From assembly GCA_002007315.1 (NCBI GenBank), contig LNZQ01000039.1, positions 1 to 22,345 on the forward strand: a stretch of 22,345 bases of DNA, in the 5' to 3' direction. Made by a program: the position numbers and the translations under genes. The notes under the pieces are model-generated. The model saw only the letters and a program-made list of their open reading frames with translations. It had not been told where the DNA came from and searched no databases. Below, piece by piece: positions 7,701 through 15,002 of the stretch. Positions within the stretch are counted from its first letter, which is position 1, and every line of letters starts with the position of its first letter. Source of the DNA: Epulopiscium sp. Nele67-Bin004. Its GTDB lineage: Bacteria; Bacillota_A; Clostridia; Lachnospirales; Cellulosilyticaceae.

Positions 7701-8499
7701 GTCTGATAGGTGGTCTTGGTGATACCTCTGGTGTTGGTAAATATGGCTCTGGTGCCACTTCTGGTGTCGGTAAGTATGGTTCTGGTGCCACTTCTGGTGT
7801 CGGTAAATATGGCTCTGGTGCTACTTCTGGTGTCGGTAAATATGGTTCTGGTGCCACTTCTGGCGTTGGTAAATATGGCTCTGGTGTCACTTCTGGCGTT
7901 GGTAAATATGGCTCTGGTGTTACTTCTGGTGTCGGTAAATATGGCTCTGGTGTCACTTCTGGTGTCGGTAAATATGGCTCTGGTGCTACTTCTGGTGTCG
8001 GCAGTTGTGGTCTAACAACTTGCCCTGTTGGTGATTGTGGTCTATTTCTAGTATTTTCTTGCGGTTGTACAGGTTGTGTTGGTTGTGGTTTAAGTTTTGG
8101 TAATGCTTTTTCTATCAAAGGAGTAATTAAATATTTATCTCCTGTGTAGCCTACTAATACCACATCTGTATTACCTGCACTTGAACCCTCAACCACAATT
8201 GCAACTGCATCAACACTAGCTGCGTCAAGACCTTTTCCACATACGTCTTTTAGGTCAATTTTCCAATTATTTTGTTTGCTTTGGCTTGGATTGCTTAGTT
8301 CACCAAGGCGTACAGATTTGTTTTTTGACTTACTCATAAGATAACATACATAGTCTTTACCTGCTGCATCTTTTAAGTTGTCTACATAAAGCTTAACTCT
8401 ACCTGGCATTGTTATTGTTGCATGCCCTGTTACTTGATTGCTACCATTAGAATAACCATTGATATTTTCTTCAAGATTAATAAAAGTATTCAAATACAT
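4747..8499 (-). CDS. Large acidic proline-rich repeat protein, unknown function
   Basis: 1250 residues from the ATG at 8499, preceded at about 12 bases by gaggggag. The longer frame (start 8586) would add 29 residues with no binding site. Layout: a folded N-terminal domain of about 130 residues with beta-rich character (ATITMPGRVKLYVDNLKDA); 14 copies of an 11-residue YLPTPEV(A/T)PEP repeat (about 165-323); a long acidic part mixing ETFPTPE repeats, FVPEGEPxPRPFPQ repeats and five similar amphipathic helical modules; a Lys/Glu-rich predicted coiled coil; and a C-terminal domain of about 100 residues (ISWVKVSLSELISIP ... YHKYGHLILGKEKGS ... RYFVGIP). The C-terminal pattern reminds me of a domain of unknown function in Lachnospiraceae (recalled as DUF6128), tentatively. 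There is no signal peptide or membrane helix, so it is probably cytosolic, perhaps structural or a scaffold. The product is not otherwise recognised. Confidence 0.85.
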   Translation of the reverse strand: MYLNTFINLEENINGYSNGSNQVTGHATITMPGRVKLYVDNLKDAAGKDYVCYLMSKSKNKSVRLGELSNPSQSKQNNWKIDLKDVCGKGLDAASVDAVAIVVEGSSAGNTDVVLVGYTGDKYLITPLIEKALPKLKPQPTQPVQPQENTRNRPQSPTGQVVRPQLPTPEVAPEPYLPTPEVTPEPYLPTPEVTPEPYLPTPEVTPEPYLPTPEVAPEPYLPTPEVAPEPYLPTPEVAPEPYLPTPEVAPEPYLPTPEVSPRPPIRPQLPTPEVAPEPYLPTPEVAPEPYLPTPEVTPEPYLPTPELDVDIYLPTPELNVQPGRPPYPYHQGRPPYYQGVAPIAQTAQAAQLEAVNETVDPKILVDEILSEIDKVLGEDEVFEAIEKILKGKILGEPETKEVKDEDISTDIPVHATNLKHLLVTLIMRDKEPNNKNLIMKLLEELADLTGIDDVIEAFEDLFKDKLQDKKKGEDVGTRMQALVATGVQPNNFRIDGESQTEYVATILIQSIIRDVVKEAVDEAITEVLGNYIPTTPEIEAPPEVEDEGVALEPETFPTPEVEPEVEVVPEVEDDEAVLEPETFPTPEVEVVPEDDGVALEPETFPTPELDATPSIVDKVIDKLGNLLGTDDILGALKDLITPKPKPEVEEEVIPEVEDDSVALEPETFPTPELDAEVIEPEVEDDGVALEPETFPTPEVEPENPVSGVVQQVLEEINKLFGGDNIFDAIDKLLQDKLGNIIPEVSPEVEEVVVPEVEEEEAPFVPEGEPVPRPFPQEEPEVEEEVVPEVEEEEAPFVPEGEPVPRPFPQEEPQPETGDIIGTLLSEITKALEGTSIAQFLDNIFQNNIFGGNQQEDTYVEDDYLEEDYLDDEFEEFIEELEKEIVEELEEEGEFVPEGEPIPRPFPQTGTPVTLPSFGLNGTEDALNYDEPTTLPALSALEQLTTFIQYVTSNANSIDVIITEPDIETADRTDEVSEKPAKTEKVKKPSKPAEKPEKEVVEEIAETVEETVETTAKSGLKSLEEVIGGLVKASGESQKEKIEQYLKNLTQKLKDKNDKPQIEEEVIGDEVTTTEENATPDIETEVEAGVEDELEKKIKALKQAFVSTLANATKEKEQQEKSDLPVFSSADEQVGELTRLKDIFDNNLRIEPFGKGTFEISWVKVSLSELISIPQVSYDWATQSRISQSYHKYGHLILGKEKGSNRYFVGIPDNVSRLQRNNINIDKVIEFVPRAGRKSRTGESGYWVAPL
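5785..6266 (-). repeat. FVPEGEPxPRPFPQ repeats in the repeat-protein gene
   Basis: Three copies of the segment FVPEGEP(V/I)PRPFPQ are encoded near 5780-5825, 6074-6120 and 6173-6220. The last two lie in a direct repeat with a 99-base (33-codon) period that includes EVEEE(V)VPEVEEEEAP. The copies differ by few bases, which points to recent internal duplication. Confidence 0.8.
6405..6885 (-). repeat. VALEPETFPTPE repeats in the repeat-protein gene
   Basis: Five copies of (V/A)LEPETFPTPE(V/L) preceded by acidic EVEDD-like residues are encoded here, at irregular spacing and interrupted near 6578-6658 by a helical module. The core codons are nearly identical (tgttgggaatgtttctggct on the plus strand recurs). 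Confidence 0.8.
7533..8007 (-). repeat. 33-base tandem repeat encoding YLPTPEV(A/T)PEP
   Basis: Fourteen in-frame units of 33 bases. Units 2-8 and 10-12 are almost identical, varying mainly in silent third positions and in Ala/Thr at residue 8. Unit 9 carries an insertion (SPRPPIRP) and units 13-14 are degenerate (YLPTPELDVDI, YLPTPELNVQP). An unbroken open frame on the plus strand here is only the mirror of this repeat. Confidence 0.92.
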
Positions 8500-8611
8500 A
8501 ATATCGCTTCGCTCCCCTCGTACTTGCTTAACATTAAATATATATGAAAAGTTTTTTTGCGATAGAACAAAAAAGTATGGGGACAATCCTAGAATAATAT
8601 TTGTTTTTAGG

Positions 8612-8641
8612 TTGAATTTGAGTAATTTATAATGATATAAT
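8612..8641 (+). promoter_or_regulatory. Sigma-A-like promoter for the Rpn-like gene
   Basis: TTGAAT (8612-8617), an 18-base spacer and TATAAT (8636-8641) lie 27 bases before the start codon at 8669. A strong ribosome binding site, GGGGGAG, follows at 8656-8662. Confidence 0.55.
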
Positions 8642-8668
8642 TATGTTAGAAAATAGGGGGAGATTACT

Positions 8669-9886
8669 ATGGAAAATGAAGAAATAATTGAAAAACTCCA
8701 TCAAACTATAAACAATACAGATACAATACTTTTAAAAAATGTAGTTAGAACATTTCAGCAAATGTTTGATGACGATAAATATCTTCAAGATTTATTTGGC
8801 ATAACAAAAAAACAGATTGAAAAACTTGGTCACAGAGAAAGTATCAAACTTGATGAAATACTAAAAAGTCTATTTACAGCGTCGCCTAGAATGTACTTAG
8901 GAACTATTGACAAACTATATGATACAAATTATCTTGAGCAATATATTAGCGGGGAACTAACAGATGCCGATATTCATTTGTCACAAACTGATTTTATACG
9001 TGAAACATTAGGTTTTGAACTACTCAAAGCTGACTTAATAATAATTATTAAAGGTATGGCATATCATATCGAATTTCAAACACGACATGATGAAATGGCT
9101 ATTCGATTTGCAAGATATGGTGTAGAATATGGCATACAAAATAAAGAATTTAACCCTGAAAGCGGGGCATACAAAATTCCAATTCCTGAACAATCAGTAA
9201 TTTATCTTGAAAATAACACGCAAAAAGATAGGGTAAACAAATATGAGTTTTGGTGGAAAAATCAAAGTTTAGGTGTAGTTGAGGTTAAGCAATTAAAACT
9301 GTGGCAAACTAATATTGATAATGTTATAGATGAAAAATTATACAATCTATTGCCCGTACTAATTTTTAAGCACAGAAAAGAACTTCTAAAAGTAAATGGC
9401 GACAAAGATAAATTAACTCAAATTAAAGATAACTTTTTAAGCGACGCTCGCTCTTTAATGGAACATGCACAAAATGAAATTAGTAGCCATATACAAGAAG
9501 AAGATATGGATTTAATAGTTATAGTTATGGGCGAAATGATTAGATATTTTGATAAAGTATTTTTTGATGGAAGTATAGAAAGCAGAGGTGAAATTGATAT
9601 GACGTTCTCAGAACAAATTAAAGATTTTAGACAAGAAATTACAGGGTATAGACAAGAAATTACAGGGTATAGAGAAGAAATTACAGGGTACAAACAAACT
9701 ATCAATGAGGATAAACATAAAATTTCTCAACAACAACAAGAAATCATTCACTTACAAACTGAATTATCAGATGCTGAAATTAAAGGGAAAATCAAAGTTT
9801 TTCAAGAATATTTCAATTACAGTATTGAACAAATTTCTGATGCCTTAAAAATACCTATTGAACAAATAGAAGAAATGATTAAATAA
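8669..9886 (+). CDS. Rpn/PD-(D/E)XK transposase-like nuclease with coiled-coil tail
   Basis: 405 residues, ATG behind GGGGGAG. Residues about 70-180 carry a PD-(D/E)XK-type core: an acidic residue in LLKADLIIIIKG (Asp122), then YHIEFQTRHDE with the E-x-Q variant (Glu135, Gln137) and FARYGVEYG. This is the pattern of the Rpn family of recombination-promoting nucleases/putative transposases, which is expanded in many clostridia. From about 315 the protein becomes a coiled coil with heptads QEITGYR, EEITGYK and a Gln-rich stretch. It ends in a small helical domain (FNYSIEQISDALKIPIEQIE) that resembles the C-terminal helix pair seen in many Rpn-like proteins. It is the only clearly intact plus-strand gene. 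It has its own promoter and a terminator shared with ksgA. Function in the cell is unknown. Confidence 0.8.
   Translation: MENEEIIEKLHQTINNTDTILLKNVVRTFQQMFDDDKYLQDLFGITKKQIEKLGHRESIKLDEILKSLFTASPRMYLGTIDKLYDTNYLEQYISGELTDADIHLSQTDFIRETLGFELLKADLIIIIKGMAYHIEFQTRHDEMAIRFARYGVEYGIQNKEFNPESGAYKIPIPEQSVIYLENNTQKDRVNKYEFWWKNQSLGVVEVKQLKLWQTNIDNVIDEKLYNLLPVLIFKHRKELLKVNGDKDKLTQIKDNFLSDARSLMEHAQNEISSHIQEEDMDLIVIVMGEMIRYFDKVFFDGSIESRGEIDMTFSEQIKDFRQEITGYRQEITGYREEITGYKQTINEDKHKISQQQQEIIHLQTELSDAEIKGKIKVFQEYFNYSIEQISDALKIPIEQIEEMIK
9629..9691 (+). repeat. Three 21-base heptad-coding repeats
   Basis: The unit agacaagaaattacagggta plus t occurs at 9629-9649 and 9650-9670 (identical) and 9671-9691 (one or two changes). 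Each encodes one heptad (RQEITGY), so copy number can change without breaking the frame or the coiled-coil register. Confidence 0.9.
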
Positions 9887-9895
9887 ACTACAAAA

Positions 9896-9927
9896 AAAAC
9901 CGATGATACAACAATATCGTCGGTTTT
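9896..9927. terminator. Bidirectional terminator between the Rpn-like gene and ksgA
   Basis: AAAACCGATGATA (9896-9908), loop CAACAA, TATCGTCGGTTTT (9915-9927), one internal mismatch. There is a T-rich tail on the plus strand (ttttctcttt) and an A-rich left arm preceded by further A, giving a T tail on the minus strand. It serves two convergent genes. Confidence 0.88.
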
Positions 9928-9934
9928 CTCTTTG

Positions 9935-10789
9935 TTATCTGTTAGCATCTATTATATCTGCAAGATGTGCAAACTCTTTAAGCCCCAAAGTTTCGCCTCT
10001 AACATTGCTATCAATCTCAGCCTTATCTAACAATTGTTTAAGCTCCTCTTTGCTTATCCCTAAATTTGATGACAACGTATTTAATAATGTTTTTCTACGT
10101 TGTGCAAAACTTGCTTTTATTATCGCAAAAAGTAGTTTTTCATTTTGCACCTTTATAGGTGGATTTTCATGTAATGTCAACTTAATTACCGCTGAATCTA
10201 CATTTGGGCGTGGCATAAAACAATTTTGAGGCACATTCGCCACCAAATACGTTTCACAATAATAGTTCATAGCAGCTGTTATCGCACCATACAACTTATT
10301 GCCAGGCTCTGCCGCCATACGTACCGCAACTTCTTTTTGCACCATAACAACGATACTATCGATTTTTAGATTATTTTCAAGTAGCATCATTATTATTGGA
10401 GTTGTTATATAATAAGGTAAATTTGCTACAACTTTAACTTTACGCCCTTGAGCCTCTTTTTCTATCAGTTCATGTAAATCTACTTTAAGTACATCACCAT
10501 GCACTAACTTAAAATTTTCTTGACTGCCAAACTGCTCCTCAAGTATCGGTATTAACTGGTTGTCTATCTCAATAGATATAACTTTTCCTGCATGTTGTAG
10601 CAACTGCTCTGTTACACTTCCAATTCCAGGACCAATTTCTATGATACAGTCCTCCTCAGTAATTTGTGCTGAGCCAATTATTTTTTGCAATACATGCGGG
10701 TCAATTAAAAAGTTTTGTCCAAACTTTTTTTGAAATACAAATGGATATTTATTTAGTATTTGTTTAGTTCCTTCTGCTGTTCCTATCAT
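9935..10789 (-). CDS. ksgA: 16S rRNA dimethyladenosine transferase KsgA/RsmA
   Basis: 284 residues, the usual length. KsgA dimethylates two adjacent adenosines near the 3' end of 16S rRNA during small-subunit assembly, using SAM. Signature motifs are KKFGQNFLID (residues 21-30), the SAM-binding EIGPGIGSVTE (51-61), EIDNQLIP and the catalytic NLPYYITTPI (123-132), with CFMPRPNVDSAV further on. The ATG is preceded by AAGGAGA at ideal distance. It lies downstream of the YabE-like gene as in Bacillus (yabE-rnmV-ksgA), but rnmV is missing and a terminator sits between them, so expression depends on readthrough or a weak promoter in the 40-base gap. Confidence 0.97.
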   Translation of the reverse strand: MIGTAEGTKQILNKYPFVFQKKFGQNFLIDPHVLQKIIGSAQITEEDCIIEIGPGIGSVTEQLLQHAGKVISIEIDNQLIPILEEQFGSQENFKLVHGDVLKVDLHELIEKEAQGRKVKVVANLPYYITTPIIMMLLENNLKIDSIVVMVQKEVAVRMAAEPGNKLYGAITAAMNYYCETYLVANVPQNCFMPRPNVDSAVIKLTLHENPPIKVQNEKLLFAIIKASFAQRRKTLLNTLSSNLGISKEELKQLLDKAEIDSNVRGETLGLKEFAHLADIIDANR

Positions 10790-10827
10790 TTCGGTTTATC
10801 TCCTTATAATATATATTTTAACCAAAA

Positions 10828-10860
10828 AAAACCACTATCAGTCACACCGATAGCAGTTTT
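10828..10860 (-). terminator. Terminator after the YabE-like gene
   Basis: On the minus strand AAAACTGCTATC (10860-10849), loop, GATAGTGGTTTT (10839-10828) followed by TTTT. It is a near-perfect 12-base stem just past the stop codon at 10868. Confidence 0.88.
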
Positions 10861-10867
10861 CCTAATT

Positions 10868-11956
10868 TTATTGCCCTGAACGTATTGCTTGCACGTCCAA
10901 AGATTGATCTGCAAGCTTATGAACTGTTACATTACGTCTACCAAAAGTGATAGCCTCGTTATAAGAATTCATAAATAAATCTATATCATATCCATTAATA
11001 GCACTACCTGTATCTCCTGCTATTGCTATTCCGTAACCTTCAACATATAATATTGTTCCAAGTGGAATAACATTTTTATCTACAGCAACCATACCTACAA
11101 ACGTTGGCAATCCACTAGCCGTAATTCCATACCATCTGCTGTTAGGTATGTTTGTATACGCTGTTGCTTCCATTGTGTATGTGTTTGCAATTTCATACGT
11201 TGCTCCTGTTTGACTGCACACAATTGTGCCTCCAGATACAGTTGTAGTTGCTGGTGCAACATATGCTGGCTCTGGTTCAGGCTCTGGTTCAGGAACCATA
11301 ACACCTTCATGAATAATTTTGTCTATTGGTTCAGCCGTAATAACGTCTGAAACTATTACTTGAGATACAACTTCACCATCTAAATATTCTGTTTGAATTA
11401 CCTTTTCCCTTACACCCTCAACTCCTTCAACTGCAACAAGTGTTGTTCCCAGTTCTAGAGTATCTATCTGTTCTACTATTGTTTTAAATTCTATTTGTTC
11501 TGTGATTGTATTAACAACTGTTTGGATTGTGTCGACTTCAATAACTAAGCCTTCTTCAATCTCATCATATATATTTAAGTTTAATTTTATTCTGTCATCA
11601 ACGATGATATCTTTTTCTAATAAATATTCTTCTACGGTGTTCGCTCTTGTTATATCAAATATAACCTCATCATCAAGTATAAATTCTATGTCTAGTGGTA
11701 TTTGTCTTTCGATAACTATCTTCATACCATCTTCCACTTTAGTATCAAGCTCAGGGGTTACTCCATCTCTATCGCTTAAAACAATGTCCTTGTCCTCAAA
11801 AAATTGTTCAACCGATACGCCCATTGACTCGTATTGTGTTACCTTTCCATTATCAATTACCACAACCATACTTGGTGTTTCGTGATATGCTGTAATACTT
11901 CCAGTACTAACGGAAAATAGTCCCACAGCTAAAGCGAATTTTAAATTACTGCCCAT
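10868..11956 (-). CDS. YabE-like G5 and 3D domain cell-wall protein
   Basis: 362 residues. An N-terminal hydrophobic segment (LKFALAVGLFSVS) looks like a signal peptide or anchor. It is followed by two DUF348-type repeats (about 28-70 and 86-128, the second with FDITRANTVEEYL), a G5 domain (about 143-218, TQTEYLDGEVVSQVIV-like pattern), a Pro-Glu linker (PEPEPEPEP, 222-230) and a C-terminal 3D domain (about 260-347). The three aspartates of the 3D domain appear as AVDKNVIPLG, AGDTG and YDIDLF. The family includes YabE and resuscitation-promoting-factor-like proteins, and the 3D fold relates to MltA lytic transglycosylases, so a role in peptidoglycan turnover is likely. The ATG follows GAGGAGGT. 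A well-formed promoter lies upstream and a terminator directly downstream. Confidence 0.9.
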   Translation of the reverse strand: MGSNLKFALAVGLFSVSTGSITAYHETPSMVVVIDNGKVTQYESMGVSVEQFFEDKDIVLSDRDGVTPELDTKVEDGMKIVIERQIPLDIEFILDDEVIFDITRANTVEEYLLEKDIIVDDRIKLNLNIYDEIEEGLVIEVDTIQTVVNTITEQIEFKTIVEQIDTLELGTTLVAVEGVEGVREKVIQTEYLDGEVVSQVIVSDVITAEPIDKIIHEGVMVPEPEPEPEPAYVAPATTTVSGGTIVCSQTGATYEIANTYTMEATAYTNIPNSRWYGITASGLPTFVGMVAVDKNVIPLGTILYVEGYGIAIAGDTGSAINGYDIDLFMNSYNEAITFGRRNVTVHKLADQSLDVQAIRSGQ

Positions 11957-12019
11957 AATTACCTCCTCAAAAATTGCACAGAACAGATTATTACTCGTCT
12001 TTTAAGAGTGATGTTTATT

Positions 12020-12048
12020 ATTATAATATATTTATAATTATTTTGCAA
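12020..12048 (-). promoter_or_regulatory. Sigma-A-like promoter for the YabE-like gene
   Basis: On the minus strand TTGCAA (12048-12043), exactly 17 bases, TATAAT (12025-12020), about 63 bases before the start codon at 11956. This leaves a 5' untranslated region of roughly 55 bases with no obvious riboswitch. Confidence 0.72.
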
Positions 12049-12210
12049 GCTTTTTGTAACATTTCTTCTATATTATTTGATATATATCTAAATTTTTCCT
12101 ATTTTTGTGTTAGTTCAACCCTTTATTTTACGGGGTTTCCAGCGTTTTCCTTGTTTTTTCTATGTAATATTATTGTAATATTTATTTAACTATTTTTTAC
12201 AATAAAATAA

Positions 12211-12228
12211 GGCGGTCAATTGACCGCC
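12211..12228 (-). terminator. Terminator after the M23 peptidase gene
   Basis: A perfect palindrome, GGCGGTCAATTGACCGCC, followed on the minus strand by TTATTTTATT. It closes the cdaR-ftsE-ftsX-peptidase operon six bases past the stop codon. Confidence 0.82.
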
Positions 12229-12234
12229 AAAATA

Positions 12235-13410
12235 TTATTTGCTTACATAGTTCCATGGGCTTGTATGAGAACCATTTAGTCGCACTTCAAAATGCAAGTG
12301 GTTACCCGTAGAATAGCCCGTGCTACCTATACCTGCTATTTTTTGCCCTTTAATTACATTGTCGCCATATGATACATTTAAAGATGAATTGTGCCCATAC
12401 AACGTAACAAGACCACCGCCATGGTCAATCATAACAGTATATCCATATCCATTTATCCAACCCGAAGTTATAACTCTACCATCAGCTACTGCAACAACCG
12501 TGCTACCATAAGATGCTGGTATATCTATCCCCGAGTGATACTCAGACGTCCCAAATATCGGACTTGTACGTGGTCCATACTCCGAACTTATATAATACCA
12601 CCCTGGCACTGGCCAAATAAATTGCCCACCTGTATATTGAGTTGATGATGTTGACGAAGACTGACTTTGCGTAGCTTGTTGTTGTCTAAGTTCTTCTTGT
12701 CTTATCAATTCTTGGATTTCAGCCTCAAGTGCATCTGCTTGTGATTGAAGTTCATCAATTATCCCTTCAATTTGGCGTTCTTCATTTTCAAGCTCTAAAA
12801 TTCTTTGTATCTTTTCCGCCATTATAGCTTCCAAGTCTGCACGCTTTTCAAGTTCTTCTTCTCTTAACTGTTGCATTTGCGTATATTCAATATTAAGTTG
12901 ATATTTTGTAGTTTGTACCAAAATTTGATGTTCCTCAAATTGCTCAAGCAAATTTGTATCATACTCAATTATTTTTTCTACATACCGTGCTCTAGTTAAC
13001 ATTTGCGTTAAACTATCTGATGAGAATATTATCTCCATATAGCCTTTGTTATTATTTTTATACATGTTGACCATACGTTCTTTTGTTTCAGCATAATATT
13101 GATCACGTGTTTTTATAGCTTCTTCGAGCAAAAGTTCTGTTGAGTTAATTTTGTCTTGCTGCTCAATTAATTGCTGTTCAACAATTAATATTTGTTCTTC
13201 AACCTCAACTATACGCAAATCAAGTTCATCTATCTCAATATTTATTTCTTCTTGATTTTGTAAGTTTATGTCAAGTTCTTCTTGTGCTTGTTCCATTTCG
13301 GCTTGATTTTGTTCCAGTTCTTGTTCTTTCTCCTTAATTTCTGCCCCGTACAATACTAATGATATAGATAATATCATAAACATTACGAGAAATTTTATTT
13401 TTTTCTTCAT
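12235..13410 (-). CDS. PcsB/EnvC-like M23 peptidase, FtsEX effector
   Basis: 391 residues from the ATG at 13410, which has AGGG eight bases upstream; the ATG at 13416 lies too close to it. An N-terminal signal segment (KIKFLVMFMILSISLVLYG) is followed by a long coiled coil (about 25-245, rich in Glu, Gln and Leu), a Ser/Thr/Gln linker and a C-terminal LytM/M23 zinc endopeptidase domain. Its ligands are visible in HSGIDIP (near residues 292-298) and HLHFEV (near 371-376), so the enzyme should be active. Proteins of this layout (EnvC, PcsB, CwlO-like) are controlled by FtsEX: ATP hydrolysis in the cytoplasm moves the coiled coil and frees the hydrolase. The gene begins within about ten bases of the ftsX stop, supporting that partnership. 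It cleaves or activates cleavage of peptidoglycan cross-links at division or elongation. Confidence 0.92.
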   Translation of the reverse strand: MKKKIKFLVMFMILSISLVLYGAEIKEKEQELEQNQAEMEQAQEELDINLQNQEEINIEIDELDLRIVEVEEQILIVEQQLIEQQDKINSTELLLEEAIKTRDQYYAETKERMVNMYKNNNKGYMEIIFSSDSLTQMLTRARYVEKIIEYDTNLLEQFEEHQILVQTTKYQLNIEYTQMQQLREEELEKRADLEAIMAEKIQRILELENEERQIEGIIDELQSQADALEAEIQELIRQEELRQQQATQSQSSSTSSTQYTGGQFIWPVPGWYYISSEYGPRTSPIFGTSEYHSGIDIPASYGSTVVAVADGRVITSGWINGYGYTVMIDHGGGLVTLYGHNSSLNVSYGDNVIKGQKIAGIGSTGYSTGNHLHFEVRLNGSHTSPWNYVSK

Positions 13411-13420
13411 ACACATTACC

Positions 13421-14308
13421 CTAAACTTTCAAATGTCTATGGATAGCTATTACACTTCCAACAACGCTAATACCTATCGCCAACCCCACATACATAGGCA
13501 ATAGTCCCATCATAATAACTTCCACCGATTTTAAACTAATTCCCCCAAAAATCATATCAAATGCTCCCGACAACTCTTGCATAGCAAATTCATAAACTTT
13601 AAATATCATAAACATTGGTACGATTGCACCAATTATTCCAATTGTTATTCCTTCTACTAAAAATGGAATTCTTATAAATGAGTCGGTTGCTCCAATAAAT
13701 TTCATAATTTCTATTTCTTTTTTTCTTACAAACACAGTTAGTTTTATAGTATTCGTAATTAAAAGTAGTGCTATTAGTGCAAGAAGTGATATCAAAATTC
13801 CCGAAAATATTTGGATACGATTATTTAAGTCAATAAACAAATCAGTTTCTGCCTCAAAATAATCAATTTCAATTCCTTCAACTCTAAGCAATTTTTCTAC
13901 TATATCCGCTTGATGTGCAACTTCTGACACTTTTATTTCTAAAGATGCGGGGAGGGGATTATCGTCTTTAAATTCTTCATATAATACTGTATCACCTTGT
14001 GCTAATATTTGTAATGCATCATCTTTTGATATATATTCAACTTCGACAACATTAGCCATATTTTCAACTGTTTGTTTGAGCGACTCAATCTCTTGATCCG
14101 AAAAAACGTCGCTAACATATGCTGTTATACCCATTTGAACTTCAACTTGACTTATAATGTATTCAAAATTTTGGGCTATAGAATAGGAAATTCCAAGCAC
14201 CAACAAAGATAATACAATAGTTGCAATTGAGGCAAATGCCATCATACGGTTTTTCCATAACCCTCTTAGCCCCTCTTTAAATAGATAGCTAATAGTATAC
14301 AACTTCAC
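13421..14308 (-). CDS. ftsX: Cell division ABC permease FtsX
   Basis: About 295 residues. FtsX is the membrane partner of FtsE. The protein opens KLYTISYLFKEGLRGLWKN, the standard FtsX start. It has one N-terminal membrane helix (SIATIVLSLLVLGISYSIA), an extracellular domain of about 110 residues that would contact the M23 hydrolase, then three more helices near the C-terminus (SLLALIALLLITN..., GITIGIIGAIVPMFMIF..., MYVGLAIGISVVGSVIA). The probable start is GTG at 14308, eight bases after GGAGG; ATG codons at 14314 and 14323 sit on or too near that site. It overlaps the end of ftsE by 20 bases, implying translational coupling. Confidence 0.94.
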   Translation of the reverse strand: MKLYTISYLFKEGLRGLWKNRMMAFASIATIVLSLLVLGISYSIAQNFEYIISQVEVQMGITAYVSDVFSDQEIESLKQTVENMANVVEVEYISKDDALQILAQGDTVLYEEFKDDNPLPASLEIKVSEVAHQADIVEKLLRVEGIEIDYFEAETDLFIDLNNRIQIFSGILISLLALIALLLITNTIKLTVFVRKKEIEIMKFIGATDSFIRIPFLVEGITIGIIGAIVPMFMIFKVYEFAMQELSGAFDMIFGGISLKSVEVIMMGLLPMYVGLAIGISVVGSVIAIHRHLKV

Positions 14309-14984
14309 GGCCATAACCTCCATTGTACTTATCTTTTATAATTCTACCCTCTTGAACTTCAATTACACGTTTTTTGAAGTCGTTTACTATGTCTCGTTCA
14401 TGTGTTGCAACTATTACAGTTATTCCTCTTTTATTTATGTCTTCTAATAGCCTCATGATGTCCCAAGCTGTTGATGGGTCAAGGTTTCCCGTTGGCTCAT
14501 CAGCAACCAAAATTGGGCTGTTGTTTACAATTGCTCGGGCGATAGCTGTTCTTTGTTGCTCACCCCCCGAAAGCTCATGGGGATAACAACGTGCTTTTTT
14601 TGCCAGCCCCACCAGCCCAAGAACTACAGGCACTTCCTTGTGAATGTCTTTTGGGCGTGCCTGTACAACTTGCATTGCAAATGCTATATTATCATAAACT
14701 GATTTGTTTGGTAGCAATCTAAAATCTTGAAATACTACGCCAACATCTCGCCTATATAGAGGTACTCTTTTAGAGGATAACTTTGTAATATCTTTATTAT
14801 TAACAGTAATTTTTCCATATGATGGAGCAACTTCTTTTAAGATAAGTTTTAATAGTGTTGATTTTCCCGAACCACTGTTTCCTGTAACAAAAACAAACTC
14901 ACCTTTTGAAATATACAACGAAGTTGGGTGTAGACCCACCGCCCCATTTGGATAAGTTTTAGATACACCTGTTAATTCTATCAA
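14289..14984 (-). CDS. ftsE: Cell division ATP-binding protein FtsE
   Basis: 231 residues. FtsE is the cytosolic ATPase of the FtsEX complex. All ABC motifs are present: Walker A GNSGSGKST (near 35-43), Q-loop VVFQDFRLLP, signature LSGGEQQR, Walker B ILVADEPTGNLD and the H-loop VATHE. The start codon is TTG at 14984, eight bases after AGGAGG, and the product begins (M)IELTGVSKTYPNG. The upstream regulator gene ends 18 bases away, so the two are in one transcript. Confidence 0.96.
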   Translation of the reverse strand: MIELTGVSKTYPNGAVGLHPTSLYISKGEFVFVTGNSGSGKSTLLKLILKEVAPSYGKITVNNKDITKLSSKRVPLYRRDVGVVFQDFRLLPNKSVYDNIAFAMQVVQARPKDIHKEVPVVLGLVGLAKKARCYPHELSGGEQQRTAIARAIVNNSPILVADEPTGNLDPSTAWDIMRLLEDINKRGITVIVATHERDIVNDFKKRVIEVQEGRIIKDKYNGGYGREVVYY

Positions 14985-15002
14985 TAAAATCTCCTCCTAA
15001 AT

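Noticed and set aside
7533..8007. CRISPR-like regular repeat array
   Set aside because: The 33-base units are directly adjacent with no spacers, and they are codons of one long protein.
7568..8149. A 193-codon open frame on the plus strand reading GVGKYGSGATS repeats
   Set aside because: It is the reverse complement of the 33-base repeat coding the minus-strand protein; it has no ribosome binding site and exists only because the repeat lacks stops in that frame.
8500..8586. Upstream start adding 29 residues to the repeat protein
   Set aside because: No ribosome binding site precedes it, the added residues have a different character, and gaggggag fits the 8499 start.
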